A stretch of DNA of 64,000 bases, from contig JAJZDN010000005.1 in the NCBI GenBank assembly GCA_021805985.1, positions 40,062 through 104,061 of the forward strand. The letters are read 5' to 3'. The notes below the pieces were generated by a model, which worked only from the letters and a program-made list of their open reading frames with translations, made no database searches and was not told where the DNA came from. The stretch comes from Planctomycetota bacterium. GTDB taxonomy: Bacteria > Planctomycetota > Phycisphaerae > WQYP01. Within the stretch, counting starts at the first letter, position 1; each line of letters opens with the position of its first letter. Below, one piece after another: positions 17,430 through 27,095 of the stretch. Position numbers and translations under genes: made by a program.

Positions 17430-19401
17430 GGGCCGCTCCGGCGTAACATCCACAAATTTCAACGCCTTTGTGCGGCCCTGTGATGATTTTTTTCTTCTGG
17501 CAACTCCGCCCGCTGCCCACCGCCCCACAGGGACGCAGCAGGTCGCAGTCGTCAAATGAGCAAGGCTCATCACGACGATCCTTCGGCGGGCAGTAGGTAT
17601 CGCCGGGGATCGAATTGAACACCAGAAACAGCCAAATCCAGTATGGAAGAAAATCAGGCGGAAGTTCATCCGGCGGCCCGACCGGCGCCGGTGCCGGTGC
17701 CGGCTTGAGAATTGGCGGAGGGGGCGCAATCGCCGTCGCTCCCTCGGGATCGGTTCGCACCACCGCCCTTCCACCGACATACTCATACAAATTAATTCCA
17801 CCGGCGTAGCCGATCGGATCGCGTTGCAGCCAGCGGCCAAGGGTGGGGCTGTAGCTGCGGTTGCGCACGTAATACAATTCCGTTTCCGGATCGTATCTGT
17901 AGCCGCAATAAATAATTTCGTTGGCACCGTAGGAAGATTGCACATCGTCATCCGTGAACCAGATGCCGTCGGTGCCGGGGCCGATGAAAATGATTGTATT
18001 TCCATACGCGTCGCAATCATACGCCTCAACAACCGCGCCGCTGGAATTGGTGAGTGCCACCGCGCGGTACAGCAAATCCTGCAGCAGGTAATACGCCCCG
18101 GCAGGCAGCGATTGCGGCCCAAGCGTCGCCAGTGTCGTCAGCTGGATGCACTCATCAATGTACGTTCCCCAGACATATTGCCTTATGGGCGTATCGGTGG
18201 AACCACTGCCGCCGGCGGGGTTGCGTTCCTCAACACATTGGTTGCCCAGATACAGGTAATCAGTGGGGACGAGGCCTGAAATTACTACCTTTTGCATCCT
18301 GCGGCCAAAGGCGTCATACGCAAACTGCAAAATTGGCGTGACCAATGGACCGGGGGTGCCCACCTGAATGAGCCGATTTAACGCGTCACAGTGGTAGGAG
18401 TAAGTGCCGTCATTGGCCAGATTACCGTTACTTGCCCCGGCTACACCATCATATTGGAACGTCACCGCCGGGCCTGTTCCCACCGTCCGCTGGATAATTT
18501 CATTGAGCTTGTTGTGATTCCTCTGATCGGTTATCGCACTGCCCGTGCCTTCGGGTGTGTATACACTGCTGGTCCAGTTACCCAGAGCATCGAGATTATA
18601 ACTTCGGCTCTGATCCGTATTGGGTAACGCAATGGGCGTAGTAACGCTGCCACCGCCGGTGGCTAATACGCCACGCTGATAATCCAGGAGCCGATTCATG
18701 GAATCGTAGGAATCATACAGACTGCTGCGTTCTTCAGCGTGCAGGGGACGTTCAAAGAGTTTGTTGGAACTCTTATCATAAGCACTCGTGAAGCCCACCA
18801 GGACATTGGTGCCATTGATGAAGCGCTTGCCGATCATGCGGCCTGCACCGTCATACCCCAGTTGGTCTGTAGCAATACTTCCCCAGGCGGGTGTGGGCAG
18901 GCCGGATTGGGTCGCCGATCTGGTCTGGGCATCGTTCATATTGGAACACACCAAGCCATTACCCAGCGTTACTGTAGCTATTCGGTTGGCTCCAAAGTAT
19001 TGCCAACTGGCGATCACGGCACTCGTCGCCGCCTCAACAATCAGTTGGCGACGATAGAGCTTATCGAAGCTATTGTTAATCTGCCTGCTGTTGGGATATG
19101 TAAATTGGCTTACCGGCAATGACGTGAACGCATCATTGGTGACATAGCGTGTGTTGCCACCGTAGGTTTGTACTTCTTCCACAGTTCTTCCGATGGAATC
19201 ATACACCATTGCTGCATCAGCGTTGCAGCCATTGGCGGTATCACGGGCAAAGGTGGTTTGGCTTAAGCCGTTATATTGGAAGCTCTGGGCAGTCGTGCCG
19301 CCGATGCCTGATGCGGGAGCAATGGTTGTATTTGTCTTTCGGCTCATAGGATCCCAAGTGTTAGTAAACTTCGATCCATTGCAATCAGTGAATTGTACCA
19401 C
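17416..19401 (-). CDS. RHS-core fragment with Cys-rich tip (unit 1)
   Basis: A 661-residue RHS-repeat protein starting at a GTG at 19401, without a good ribosome binding site. The frame stays open upstream only to a stop at 19492-19494, and that extra stretch has no RHS character, so the 5' part of the gene is missing. YD repeats fill most of it. The RHS-associated core ends with YYVRNRSYSPTLGRWLQRDP near residue 535. After DPEG comes a Pro-rich linker (about 20 residues), a hydrophobic segment (LPYWIWLFLVF), and the same seven-Cys tip motif as unit 2 (DCD-x2-RPCG ... GSGRSCQ ... CGCY). The tip resembles no toxin domain I know. The following gene overlaps its stop. The N-terminal secretion parts typical of full RHS toxins are absent. 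Confidence 0.78.
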   Translation of the reverse strand: MVQFTDCNGSKFTNTWDPMSRKTNTTIAPASGIGGTTAQSFQYNGLSQTTFARDTANGCNADAAMVYDSIGRTVEEVQTYGGNTRYVTNDAFTSLPVSQFTYPNSRQINNSFDKLYRRQLIVEAATSAVIASWQYFGANRIATVTLGNGLVCSNMNDAQTRSATQSGLPTPAWGSIATDQLGYDGAGRMIGKRFINGTNVLVGFTSAYDKSSNKLFERPLHAEERSSLYDSYDSMNRLLDYQRGVLATGGGSVTTPIALPNTDQSRSYNLDALGNWTSSVYTPEGTGSAITDQRNHNKLNEIIQRTVGTGPAVTFQYDGVAGASNGNLANDGTYSYHCDALNRLIQVGTPGPLVTPILQFAYDAFGRRMQKVVISGLVPTDYLYLGNQCVEERNPAGGSGSTDTPIRQYVWGTYIDECIQLTTLATLGPQSLPAGAYYLLQDLLYRAVALTNSSGAVVEAYDCDAYGNTIIFIGPGTDGIWFTDDDVQSSYGANEIIYCGYRYDPETELYYVRNRSYSPTLGRWLQRDPIGYAGGINLYEYVGGRAVVRTDPEGATAIAPPPPILKPAPAPAPVGPPDELPPDFLPYWIWLFLVFNSIPGDTYCPPKDRRDEPCSFDDCDLLRPCGAVGSGRSCQKKKIITGPHKGVEICGCYAGAAHEES

Positions 19402-19501
19402 ATTGATTGCGGTGATGTAAGTAAACCGTTCTGGCGTAAATGCTGGCGGGTTTCCAGCGTTTTTAGAATTTTGAAACTTCCAATAATTTATTCATTACTC
19501 A

Positions 19502-20314
19502 TTATTCACTGAGCGAAGCGTCGTCGTTCGTTAATCCGTGTCCATCGGTGTAATCTGTGGTTCCTCCGCCTCTGTGGCCTTGGCGAATGGACAAAAATGA
19601 GGTTAATTGGATTCTCAAGTCTCCGATGACTCGGCGGACCAGTGGGTCACAGAGCGTCTGAACTTCCAGGATCCGAGGCTCGCGATAATTTGAATCTAAT
19701 TGATCATCAAGCCCAGGATGGCAGCTTAATTCGGTAATTCCAGGTTCGAGGTTGTTTAACAGCGTGATGAGATTCGCGATGGAAACATTTTCCGGCCTGG
19801 GACAGAGATGTTCATCCTGTCCGAAAAAAGCGCCCCAAAAGCGAACCTGGGCACTTGTGCCCCGCAGCACAATTCCCATTTGCGCAGCCAATTCCATCAT
19901 GGCAGTTTTTATAAATGGCCGCTGATGCGTATGCTGATGAGAATCCAGATGCGTGGGATTACGCTGTGTTAAATCTCTAAACGTCTCAAGCTGATAAGCA
20001 ATTTCATCACGCACGGCGGAGGGCGTATCCAGCGGCACCACAAATCGCGTCTGCACCCATTGATGATCACGCAGATCCCATTCGCCCAGATCAACATGTA
20101 GCCCCAGGCTCAGCGTGGGATCCTCAAGGGCGTATTGTATCGCGTGGTGTGCTGCGGGGGCATGCACCATCAGACTGGCGCTGGTCAAAACACCGTGCTG
20201 ACGACATTGAATAATGCCACGGTTGGTTTCAGTGCTTAAGCCGAAATCATCCGCATTAATAATTAACTGCTTTTGTTTTTCCTGAGGCCTTACAGTGCCA
20301 GTAGAATTCAGCAT
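19502..20314 (-). CDS. ChbG/YdjC-family carbohydrate deacetylase
   Basis: A protein of about 270 residues from the ATG at 20314, which overlaps the upstream glycosyltransferase stop by seven bases. The YdjC/ChbG fold is marked by LIINADDFGLS at residue 17 (metal-binding Asp), LGLHVDLGEW near residue 75 and THLDSHQHTHQRPF near residue 120, which supplies the His ligands. Family members remove N-acetyl groups from chito-oligosaccharides or related sugars. Its place at the end of a glycan operon suggests it trims an acetylated sugar in that pathway. The last 20 residues (TDYTDGHGLTNDDASLSE) are encoded by a dispersed intergenic repeat, so the original C-terminus has probably been replaced. Confidence 0.82.
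   Translation of the reverse strand: MLNSTGTVRPQEKQKQLIINADDFGLSTETNRGIIQCRQHGVLTSASLMVHAPAAHHAIQYALEDPTLSLGLHVDLGEWDLRDHQWVQTRFVVPLDTPSAVRDEIAYQLETFRDLTQRNPTHLDSHQHTHQRPFIKTAMMELAAQMGIVLRGTSAQVRFWGAFFGQDEHLCPRPENVSIANLITLLNNLEPGITELSCHPGLDDQLDSNYREPRILEVQTLCDPLVRRVIGDLRIQLTSFLSIRQGHRGGGTTDYTDGHGLTNDDASLSE
19529..19562 (+). repeat. Dispersed GATTACGCGG-type repeat, copy 2
   Basis: On the plus strand TTAATCCGTG is followed by TCCATCGGTG and TAATCTGTGG. This is the same family as the stretches at 14209-14240 and 30025-30053. It lies within the 3' end of the deacetylase gene. Confidence 0.5.
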
Positions 20315-21477
20315 CCAATTTGATCCAAGACATTCTTCAAAACTATTTCCGCAGAAAAGTACTGCTGGGCAATTTCCCGTGCGGCCCGGCAATGACCGGG
20401 ATAATCGGCATTAATTGCATCAGCGGCCGTAAGGATATCATCCATGGTCTGAAAAGAAAACAGTCCGCGTCCGGTAGGTAAATGATTACTGAAACCGGTT
20501 TCCTGATTAATCACCGGCCGCCCCGCCGCCAGATAACAGGCGCTACGATCACTGAACCAGCCGCTTCGAAGGCGGATGTTCTGATCTTTGGCCACGGTAA
20601 ATTCTCCGCGGGATTGCCGGATGTAATTTCGATAGCGTTCCATATCCCGTGAAACCGTCACGGGGTCGGCAACGCGCCATTGATTTGCTTCCAGAAGGGT
20701 TCGCGTTGGGGCATCGGCACCGGTTGCCAGTTCAAATGGCGCGGAGCAGCGCTTCGGCAAATCAATAAATTTGAGGAATTCACGATCCTTGGACCAGTGA
20801 TATGTTTCGCCGTTAAATACGATATCCTTTCCCTTGTTTTTCCAGGTTGCGATCGTATTGTACGCCGCGCCGGCAATCACCGGCAGCGGCTCCCATAAAT
20901 CCAGGAGCACTGGCTGGCGCGTGGGCCGCCAGTGGTAGCGCCCTGCGGGAAGTTTGCAATCCGGATGGCCTAGATTTTCACCATAGGTAAAGTGATGCGT
21001 ATACTGATCCAGCGTGGCCAGCGTTCTGGGATCATTCTGGGAAATGCGAATTTGCGATTCGACTGGATCAGTCTCCAGATAGACGCGTACAGGACAACGC
21101 AGATGTTCTTCCCGCAGTTCCTGCGCTCCGGTAACGTTGATCATCACATCCGCAGTTCGGTATAGTTCTGTGATTTGTGAGTCGGTCATGCCATAGCATT
21201 TCCCGCCTTCATAATTCCCGCGAAATACCCAGCGGTCCACCAGACCGTGCTGGCTTAGAATGGGAGCCACCGCATTAATATTTGCTGAAGCGTCAGGCGA
21301 GCAATCGCCTAAATCAGGGTCGTATACCCACCGTGCGGAATCTTCCACATAATAGGGGTCATACCCCAGCTTCCGCAGGCCCAGCATAAAGTGCAGAAAT
21401 TGATAGCTTACCCCGGCCAGCGGATACCAGAACAGGATTCCGAAAACAATTATTTTAGGTTGGGTTGTTTTGCCCAC
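20308..21477 (-). CDS. CgeB-like glycosyltransferase
   Basis: A protein of about 389 residues. The GTG at 21477 was chosen because a strong AGGAGG lies six bases upstream; an ATG further upstream would only read the preceding acyltransferase gene in another frame. The N-terminus ([27 protein letters not shown]) is a Rossmann start, and the C-terminal half has [24 protein letters not shown], a signature shared with CgeB/GT4-like transferases that bind nucleotide sugars. No signal peptide or membrane segment is seen, so it acts at the cytoplasmic face. It overlaps both neighbours and is surely part of the acyltransferase-ABC exporter operon. Donor and acceptor are unknown. Confidence 0.75.
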   Translation of the reverse strand: MGKTTQPKIIVFGILFWYPLAGVSYQFLHFMLGLRKLGYDPYYVEDSARWVYDPDLGDCSPDASANINAVAPILSQHGLVDRWVFRGNYEGGKCYGMTDSQITELYRTADVMINVTGAQELREEHLRCPVRVYLETDPVESQIRISQNDPRTLATLDQYTHHFTYGENLGHPDCKLPAGRYHWRPTRQPVLLDLWEPLPVIAGAAYNTIATWKNKGKDIVFNGETYHWSKDREFLKFIDLPKRCSAPFELATGADAPTRTLLEANQWRVADPVTVSRDMERYRNYIRQSRGEFTVAKDQNIRLRSGWFSDRSACYLAAGRPVINQETGFSNHLPTGRGLFSFQTMDDILTAADAINADYPGHCRAAREIAQQYFSAEIVLKNVLDQIGC

Positions 21478-22063
21478 GGTCGTCCTCCTTTTCCTGCAGG
21501 AAGCGAATGATTCGCGCCGGGTTGCCGGCGGCAATACAATACGGAGGTATATCGCAGTCCACGACAGATCGCGCGCCAATGATGCTGCCGTCACCGATCC
21601 GCACGCCCGGTAATATGCAGCAATCAAAACCAATCCATACGTTATTGCCAATGACTATCGGGCGCGGTTTTATGGCGGCCGGTAGTCGGCGGTCGCGCCC
21701 GGCGGCAAGGGCCTCCAGCATGCGCCGGCGCGATGGAATATCTTCCGGGGCACGGAAATTGTCCATCATGACCACATTCCAGGACACCAGACAGTGTGTG
21801 CCGATGGTCACGCTCTGATCACAGATCAGCCATAAGCCATTAAGCAGGCTGTACGCGCCCACATCCAGTACCGCGTCGGGACCCATGTCAAACATGCAGC
21901 CCATATAAATCGAGCTGTTTTCTCCCAGCATGAGCGCCTGATCGCGCCTGCTGCGGAATAGTTGAAAACTCCAGGACGTTTCTACATAGGCACCGTCGCC
22001 CACTGCGGCATTGTCTGGAAGGTATCCGTTATGCCAGTCGCCTGGTATCGCGCGGCGCATCAT
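21455..22063 (-). CDS. Left-handed beta-helix (hexapeptide) acyltransferase A
   Basis: A protein of about 202 residues. The ATG at 22063 overlaps the TGA of the previous gene (ATGA) and has GGAGG five bases upstream; the adjacent ATG at 22060 is equally possible. Hexapeptide turns are evident: [46 protein letters not shown] and a terminal [11 protein letters not shown], typical of sugar O- or N-acetyltransferases. A conserved His in the usual catalytic place is not obvious (the MMDN segment replaces it), which is odd. It is a paralogue of the next-upstream gene, probably by duplication, and would decorate the glycan of this operon. Confidence 0.8.
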   Translation of the reverse strand: MMRRAIPGDWHNGYLPDNAAVGDGAYVETSWSFQLFRSRRDQALMLGENSSIYMGCMFDMGPDAVLDVGAYSLLNGLWLICDQSVTIGTHCLVSWNVVMMDNFRAPEDIPSRRRMLEALAAGRDRRLPAAIKPRPIVIGNNVWIGFDCCILPGVRIGDGSIIGARSVVDCDIPPYCIAAGNPARIIRFLQEKEDDRGQNNPT

Positions 22064-22629
22064 AAAGCCTCCACCGGGCGGGCCGGATTGCCCGCCACCC
22101 GTGTGCCCGCCGCAACATGGCGCGTTACCACGCTGCCCGGCCCGATCCACGCCCCCCGGCCGATATGCACACCCTTAAAAATTGTGGCGTTAGGCCCAAT
22201 CCACACATCATCCTCAATGACTACCGCCGCCGTCAGCACGTTCGGCCGTGGCCCACGGGCAGCCGGCGAGCAGGCCACAGCATCCAGAATTCTTTCTGCG
22301 GGGGCAATGGGATGAAAATCACTGTCCGCGATAACCGCATTCCATCCAATAAGGACGTAACTGCCAATGGCTATGGATAATTCACACATCAGCACAGCGC
22401 CGGTGAAACAGCAGAAACTGCCGATGCTGATCCGGCCCGCCGGCCCCACAGAAAATTGCACCCCATCCATGGTCGCGTGAGCACCGATCGCCAGCGCATC
22501 GGATAGCTGCCCGCGAAATCGGCGAAACGCCGCTTTACCGATGATGCTGGTATTTTCACCGACGTGAACTCCCCCCGGCAATGTTCCGCCGTCCCACGGG
22601 CTCATCCAATCAGTCGATGGCGTGCTCAT
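22060..22629 (-). CDS. Left-handed beta-helix (hexapeptide) acyltransferase B
   Basis: A 189-residue acyltransferase with hexapeptide turns ([65 protein letters not shown]) and the AGNPARPV end. DSDFHP carries the His expected for catalysis, unlike its paralogue. The ATG overlaps the ABC transporter stop by four bases. The donor is presumably acetyl-CoA; the acceptor sugar is unknown. Confidence 0.83.
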   Translation of the reverse strand: MSTPSTDWMSPWDGGTLPGGVHVGENTSIIGKAAFRRFRGQLSDALAIGAHATMDGVQFSVGPAGRISIGSFCCFTGAVLMCELSIAIGSYVLIGWNAVIADSDFHPIAPAERILDAVACSPAARGPRPNVLTAAVVIEDDVWIGPNATIFKGVHIGRGAWIGPGSVVTRHVAAGTRVAGNPARPVEAL

Positions 22630-24491
22630 GGTACCTCCGCCGCTTGCATCTCCGGGTGAAACTGCAAATTATACAAATGCCGGTATAGACCATCCTGTTG
22701 CAGCAATTGATCGTGCGTTCCAGTTTCAATTAAGGCTCCGCCCTGCAGAACGATAATCTGATCCACATACCGCACGGTATGCAGGTGATGCGCGATAATA
22801 ATGGTGGTGCGGCCCGCCATAAGCCGCCGCAGTGCCGATAAAACATCTGCTTCGGTTTGGGCATCCAGGCCGGTGGTGGGTTCATCCAGCACAACAATAC
22901 GCGCATCTTTCAGAAATGCCCGCGCCAGCGACAACCGTTGCCGTTGCCCACCGGAAAGCATCACACCGCGCTCTCCGATGACCGTATCAAAACCCGCCGG
23001 CAACGCCTGAATAAAATCCCACGCGCCGGCAGCGCGGGCGGCGGCATGGACATCTTCGAGTGTGGCTTCCGGTCGGGAATAGGCGATATTTTCATGAATG
23101 CTGACATCAAAAAGCACAGGCTCCTGCGGCACAATGGCAATTTGCCGTCGCAGAGACGCCAGCGTAATATCACGCAGGTCGCAGCCATCCAGCAAGATCC
23201 GCCCGTGAACCGGATCATAAAAACGTAAAATCAGCGCCGCCAGCGTCGTTTTGCCCGCACCGGACGGCCCTACCACCGCCACCGAAGTACCAGCCGGAAT
23301 TGTCAGGTCAATACTGCGTAGCACCTTTTGGTCCGGTTGGTATCCGAAGGTGACATGCTCAAATTCGATTTTACCGAGCACCGGCGTTTTTATCGCCTTG
23401 GCATGCGGAGAATCGCTGATCAGCGGTTTTTTATCCAAAATTTCAAAAACCCGATGCGCCCCGGCCACCGATCCTTGAATTGACGATGCGGTATAAGAAA
23501 GTGTTTCCAGCGGCTTAAACAACAGGGCGGTGTAGCCGACCATCAGAACGATATCGCCAGGGGACAACTGCCCGGCGAGCACCCGGCGAGCCGTCATCCA
23601 AATGATCGCAGCGGTTCCGCACGCGAACAAAACTGCTACGCCGCTTTGACTGGCGGTTTGCAAAAGTGTCAGGCGTAAATTGGCCTTCAGGCTTTCATTG
23701 GCCTGCTTGGCAAAGCGCGTTGACTCAAGAGCCTCGCGGCCAAAAGCTTGCACCGCGCGAATACCGCCCAGGGTTTGCTCCACGCGCGTGCTGACCCGGC
23801 TTTCGTACTCATGCACACGCGTAGATAGCTCGGTCGTGGGCTTTTCCAGCCCCCGCACCAGCACCAGCAGCACGCAGCCGATGATAAGAGCCACCACCGC
23901 AATCTCCCAATCCTGTCCCACCATCACGACGGCAATACCCACAAGTGTGACCATTGATGAAATACCCGGCACCAAGCCGGCATTAAACAAGGCCTGCACT
24001 GAATAGGTATCCCAGGTAATGCGGTACAAAGAGTCGCCGACCGTGGTGGAATCATGGAAACTTAAGGGCAGTCGCTGCATATGTTCAAAGACGCGACAGC
24101 GGAGTTTAAAGACCATGCGCAAGCCGGATGAAATCAAAAGCCACGTGCTTATAACAGTTATCGCCGCGCTTCCCACACTTAAAAGCAGCAAGGCCAAACA
24201 TAATAGCGCGATCAATCCCAGCTTGTTGTTGCCGATGGGCAGCCAATGGGCGATAAAGTTTTGCGTGGCGACCAGAAATCCGGGCGGTGCAGATTTGGTC
24301 GCTACCACATTCATAATGTATTTCAGGGGCCAGGGCTGCAAAAGCCCCAGTAATGAGCCTGACAGCATCAGCAACAAACCAACACCTGTGGTTCGCACTT
24401 CGCCATCCATGCACAACGCCAGGAGCCGTGCAGCCGTGCGCATGGCACCGGGCCGGGCGGATCGAACCGTTTGAGCCGGCAGCACCTTCAT
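22626..24491 (-). CDS. ABC exporter (membrane domain fused to ATPase)
   Basis: A 621-residue half-transporter of the MsbA/lipid-exporter type. Six membrane helices occupy roughly residues 30-330. The ATPase follows with Walker A GPSGAGKTT near residue 405, Q-loop VPQEPVLFD, signature LSGGQRQRLSLARAF, Walker B IVVLDEPTTGLD and a switch His in IIIAHHLHT. It would act as a homodimer in the inner membrane and flip a lipid-linked glycan or glycolipid, given its position between a glycosyltransferase fusion and acyltransferases. The ATG overlaps the previous stop by four bases. Confidence 0.9.
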   Translation of the reverse strand: MKVLPAQTVRSARPGAMRTAARLLALCMDGEVRTTGVGLLLMLSGSLLGLLQPWPLKYIMNVVATKSAPPGFLVATQNFIAHWLPIGNNKLGLIALLCLALLLLSVGSAAITVISTWLLISSGLRMVFKLRCRVFEHMQRLPLSFHDSTTVGDSLYRITWDTYSVQALFNAGLVPGISSMVTLVGIAVVMVGQDWEIAVVALIIGCVLLVLVRGLEKPTTELSTRVHEYESRVSTRVEQTLGGIRAVQAFGREALESTRFAKQANESLKANLRLTLLQTASQSGVAVLFACGTAAIIWMTARRVLAGQLSPGDIVLMVGYTALLFKPLETLSYTASSIQGSVAGAHRVFEILDKKPLISDSPHAKAIKTPVLGKIEFEHVTFGYQPDQKVLRSIDLTIPAGTSVAVVGPSGAGKTTLAALILRFYDPVHGRILLDGCDLRDITLASLRRQIAIVPQEPVLFDVSIHENIAYSRPEATLEDVHAAARAAGAWDFIQALPAGFDTVIGERGVMLSGGQRQRLSLARAFLKDARIVVLDEPTTGLDAQTEADVLSALRRLMAGRTTIIIAHHLHTVRYVDQIIVLQGGALIETGTHDQLLQQDGLYRHLYNLQFHPEMQAAEVP

Positions 24492-27040
24492 GGATCATTC
24501 CTGACTTCGCATTCACCGGGCCGATTCTGGCGGATATATTTGAAGATGACCGCCAACGCCGCTCCGGCATCCATGGACGCCCGTAGCGCTAGCGCCCCCG
24601 CCACCACCAGCATGGGAATAGCGCCGGGCCAACTGCGGGCACCTAAATCAAAGATACCCAGCGCCGTTACAGTAACAAGAATAACCAAAATAAAACGTGG
24701 AAATGTCGGGCAGGTGCGGAGTCGGGCCAACTGCCGCCCATTACCATGTTCCTCAATAGCCAGCCGGACGCGCAGAGATCCGAAGGTACCGCTGCGACAC
24801 ATCAGATCCCACCGGTCAAAATCACCTCCGCGCTGCACGCACATCCCTTCCTGTTTAAGGAAAGTTTCCAGGTCAGCCAGGCGATCTTCGGTACCGCGCC
24901 ACGTTTCACTCCAGAGAACAAATTCCCGCGGCACGGGAATGTCCAGCCCGCTGGGAAACCGCATACGCCACGGAGATAAGCCACGCGACAGCCGCCCGCG
25001 CAAACGCGCCACCGGTTGAATGAGATAACACCACATGGTCAGAAGCCGCAATTTTAACACGGCCTTCCGGGTACGGGGAATCTCATCAAAGCGGCAATAA
25101 AACGCACCGATAACCGCCTGGGTCACGGTCGCGGTCAGGGCCGCCAAAAGCAATAAGCCCAGTACCACCGGATGCCAGTAAAAGCCCACCATGAACATCA
25201 CGCTTAACATCAGCACGCCTAGATACCATTCTGGCGTCATCGCCAGTGACATCAGGACGCCCGGTGATCCGTGGTAAACACTTTGAAACAACGCCCCTCC
25301 CCAGGAGCCATGATATATTCTGCGGCGTCCCCAATTAAGAAACTGCCACAGTCCGCGGCCGTATAGCCGCCCCCGCCAGGCGATGTGGCCAAAGGCGTTA
25401 TATTTTTCCGGCCATTTACGTTCCAGCATGGCTTCAGCTTTACCGTAATTCAACTGTTGCCGCCAATAGGCACGCAACGAATTTCTGCGTTTATGCCACA
25501 CCACAGCCGCCGGGCTAAAGCCCAAATGCCAGCCGCGCGCCTGCAGCCGCCAGCACGCATCAACATCATCACCGGCAATGCGAAACAGGGCATCAAAACC
25601 ACCGACCGCGCGCAAAGATTTGGTAAGAAACGCCATGTTGCAGCCGGGAATGTGCTCGGCCTCGGTATCGCTTAACAAAACGTGAATCGGGCCACCGGGG
25701 GAATGGGCTACTGCATCGGCAATATCCGCATCCCCGGGCGGTGCGATATTCGGGCCGCCCACGCCGACATATTTCCCGGTGCGGAATGTTTCCACCAGAA
25801 AATGCAGCCAATACGGTGTAGGACAGGCGTCATCATCCAGATAGGCAACAATTTCCCCCGTAGCGGCCTCTAATCCGATGTTACGGGCGTTGCTAAGGCC
25901 CTTGTTTTTCGATTGAATTAATTTCACGGGATATTCTCGTACAATCTCCTCAAGCCCGTCACTTGAGCCATCATCAACTACAATGACTTCGTAGTCGGCG
26001 TAGCGCAGTCGGGAAACGCCCTCCAGGCAGAAGCGAATCGTGCGCGAGCCGTTATAGCTGCAGATCACAATTGAAACTTTCGGCCATTTCGCATCAACCC
26101 GGAATGGCAATTTGGAAAAGGCATCCTGCGCTGCAACTAAAGCAGGCTTGGCGCGGCGATCGCGTGTTGTGAGTCCGAACTCCCAACCGGTAATTTCGCT
26201 TCCGCCGCGATACCATTCATCGGTCCAGGCGAACAAAAAAGTGCCGGCGCAGCCGCTTTTAAACACGCTGCGAATCTGCCATCCCAGCGTGCCGGCCTGC
26301 TGGAATTCTCCTTTTGATAAACTATCTAACCCGATTTCCGCCAGCAGCAAGGGCTTGTCACCGGCAATATTGTGCAAGCGGCTGATATATTTGCGAAGCT
26401 TCTGCTTATCTTCCAGATACACATTCATTGCCATGAAATCCAGGAAGGGCAGATACAGATATTCTGTGGTGGGATAATTGACGTACGTAACCAGAGCAGC
26501 CGGGTCAACTTCCTTCGCCACGCTGTACAGCTGTTTGAGAAACCGCTCAATGCGGCGAAACCCGTACCAGCGGACAATAGGGGCCGGAATTTCATTGCCG
26601 ATGGCGAACGCCAGTACAGCCGGATGCCCGGCACACTGCTGCACGCCCTTACGCACGCGCTCAATGATTGAATTCCGCGTTCGCGGATGATCCAGAAAGG
26701 CAATATGCTGCTCCCATGGCAATCCCACAAACACATGCAGACCATGCCGCTGCGCCGTGTCCAATAGCCAGCGGGGCGGAACCGTATAGACCCGCACCGA
26801 GTTCACGCCGTGTTCAGCCATCATGGAAAAATCAGCGTCTACCGTTTCGGGAGTGTGGTACTCGCACCCGTCCGCCTCGGGGCGAAATGGCCCATAGGTT
26901 ACGCCTTTTATAAGAAATGGCTCGTCACCACAACACAAAAATTTTCCATGGACCGATAACCGAGGCGCTGGCTCATCCGTGGAATAAACCACCGGCGATG
27001 GCGTTACTACCATAGGAGGCGATAAAGTTGTCTGGGTCAT
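24488..27040 (-). CDS. GH-like TIM barrel fused to GT2 glycosyltransferase, membrane anchored
   Basis: A protein of about 850 residues from the ATG at 27040 (AGGAG nine bases upstream; a GTG at 27058 is the alternative). Residues 25-325 resemble a GH2/GH5-type TIM barrel, with AFAIGNEIPAP (acid/base Glu) and LLLAEIGLDS (nucleophile Glu). Residues 330-560 form a family 2 glycosyltransferase with VSIVICSYNG, VVVDDGSSD-like and AYLDDDACPTP motifs, and a GDDVDACWRLQARGW acceptor motif. Hydrophobic helices lie near 610-665 and 795-825. No signal peptide precedes the barrel, so both domains should face the cytoplasm. The barrel may process or bind the nascent glycan rather than degrade food. The gene opens the exporter/acyltransferase operon. 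Confidence 0.85.
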   Translation of the reverse strand: MTQTTLSPPMVVTPSPVVYSTDEPAPRLSVHGKFLCCGDEPFLIKGVTYGPFRPEADGCEYHTPETVDADFSMMAEHGVNSVRVYTVPPRWLLDTAQRHGLHVFVGLPWEQHIAFLDHPRTRNSIIERVRKGVQQCAGHPAVLAFAIGNEIPAPIVRWYGFRRIERFLKQLYSVAKEVDPAALVTYVNYPTTEYLYLPFLDFMAMNVYLEDKQKLRKYISRLHNIAGDKPLLLAEIGLDSLSKGEFQQAGTLGWQIRSVFKSGCAGTFLFAWTDEWYRGGSEITGWEFGLTTRDRRAKPALVAAQDAFSKLPFRVDAKWPKVSIVICSYNGSRTIRFCLEGVSRLRYADYEVIVVDDGSSDGLEEIVREYPVKLIQSKNKGLSNARNIGLEAATGEIVAYLDDDACPTPYWLHFLVETFRTGKYVGVGGPNIAPPGDADIADAVAHSPGGPIHVLLSDTEAEHIPGCNMAFLTKSLRAVGGFDALFRIAGDDVDACWRLQARGWHLGFSPAAVVWHKRRNSLRAYWRQQLNYGKAEAMLERKWPEKYNAFGHIAWRGRLYGRGLWQFLNWGRRRIYHGSWGGALFQSVYHGSPGVLMSLAMTPEWYLGVLMLSVMFMVGFYWHPVVLGLLLLAALTATVTQAVIGAFYCRFDEIPRTRKAVLKLRLLTMWCYLIQPVARLRGRLSRGLSPWRMRFPSGLDIPVPREFVLWSETWRGTEDRLADLETFLKQEGMCVQRGGDFDRWDLMCRSGTFGSLRVRLAIEEHGNGRQLARLRTCPTFPRFILVILVTVTALGIFDLGARSWPGAIPMLVVAGALALRASMDAGAALAVIFKYIRQNRPGECEVRNDP

Positions 27041-27095
27041 GAATCCACTTCTCCTCACCTCATCCCCGAGTTCAAGTTGATGATTATAGCATAAT

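Noticed and set aside
17430..18122. Upstream extension of the small coupled gene, giving a 406-residue frame
   Set aside because: It reads the RHS unit 1 gene out of frame; the real small gene starts at 17429 with its own ribosome binding site.
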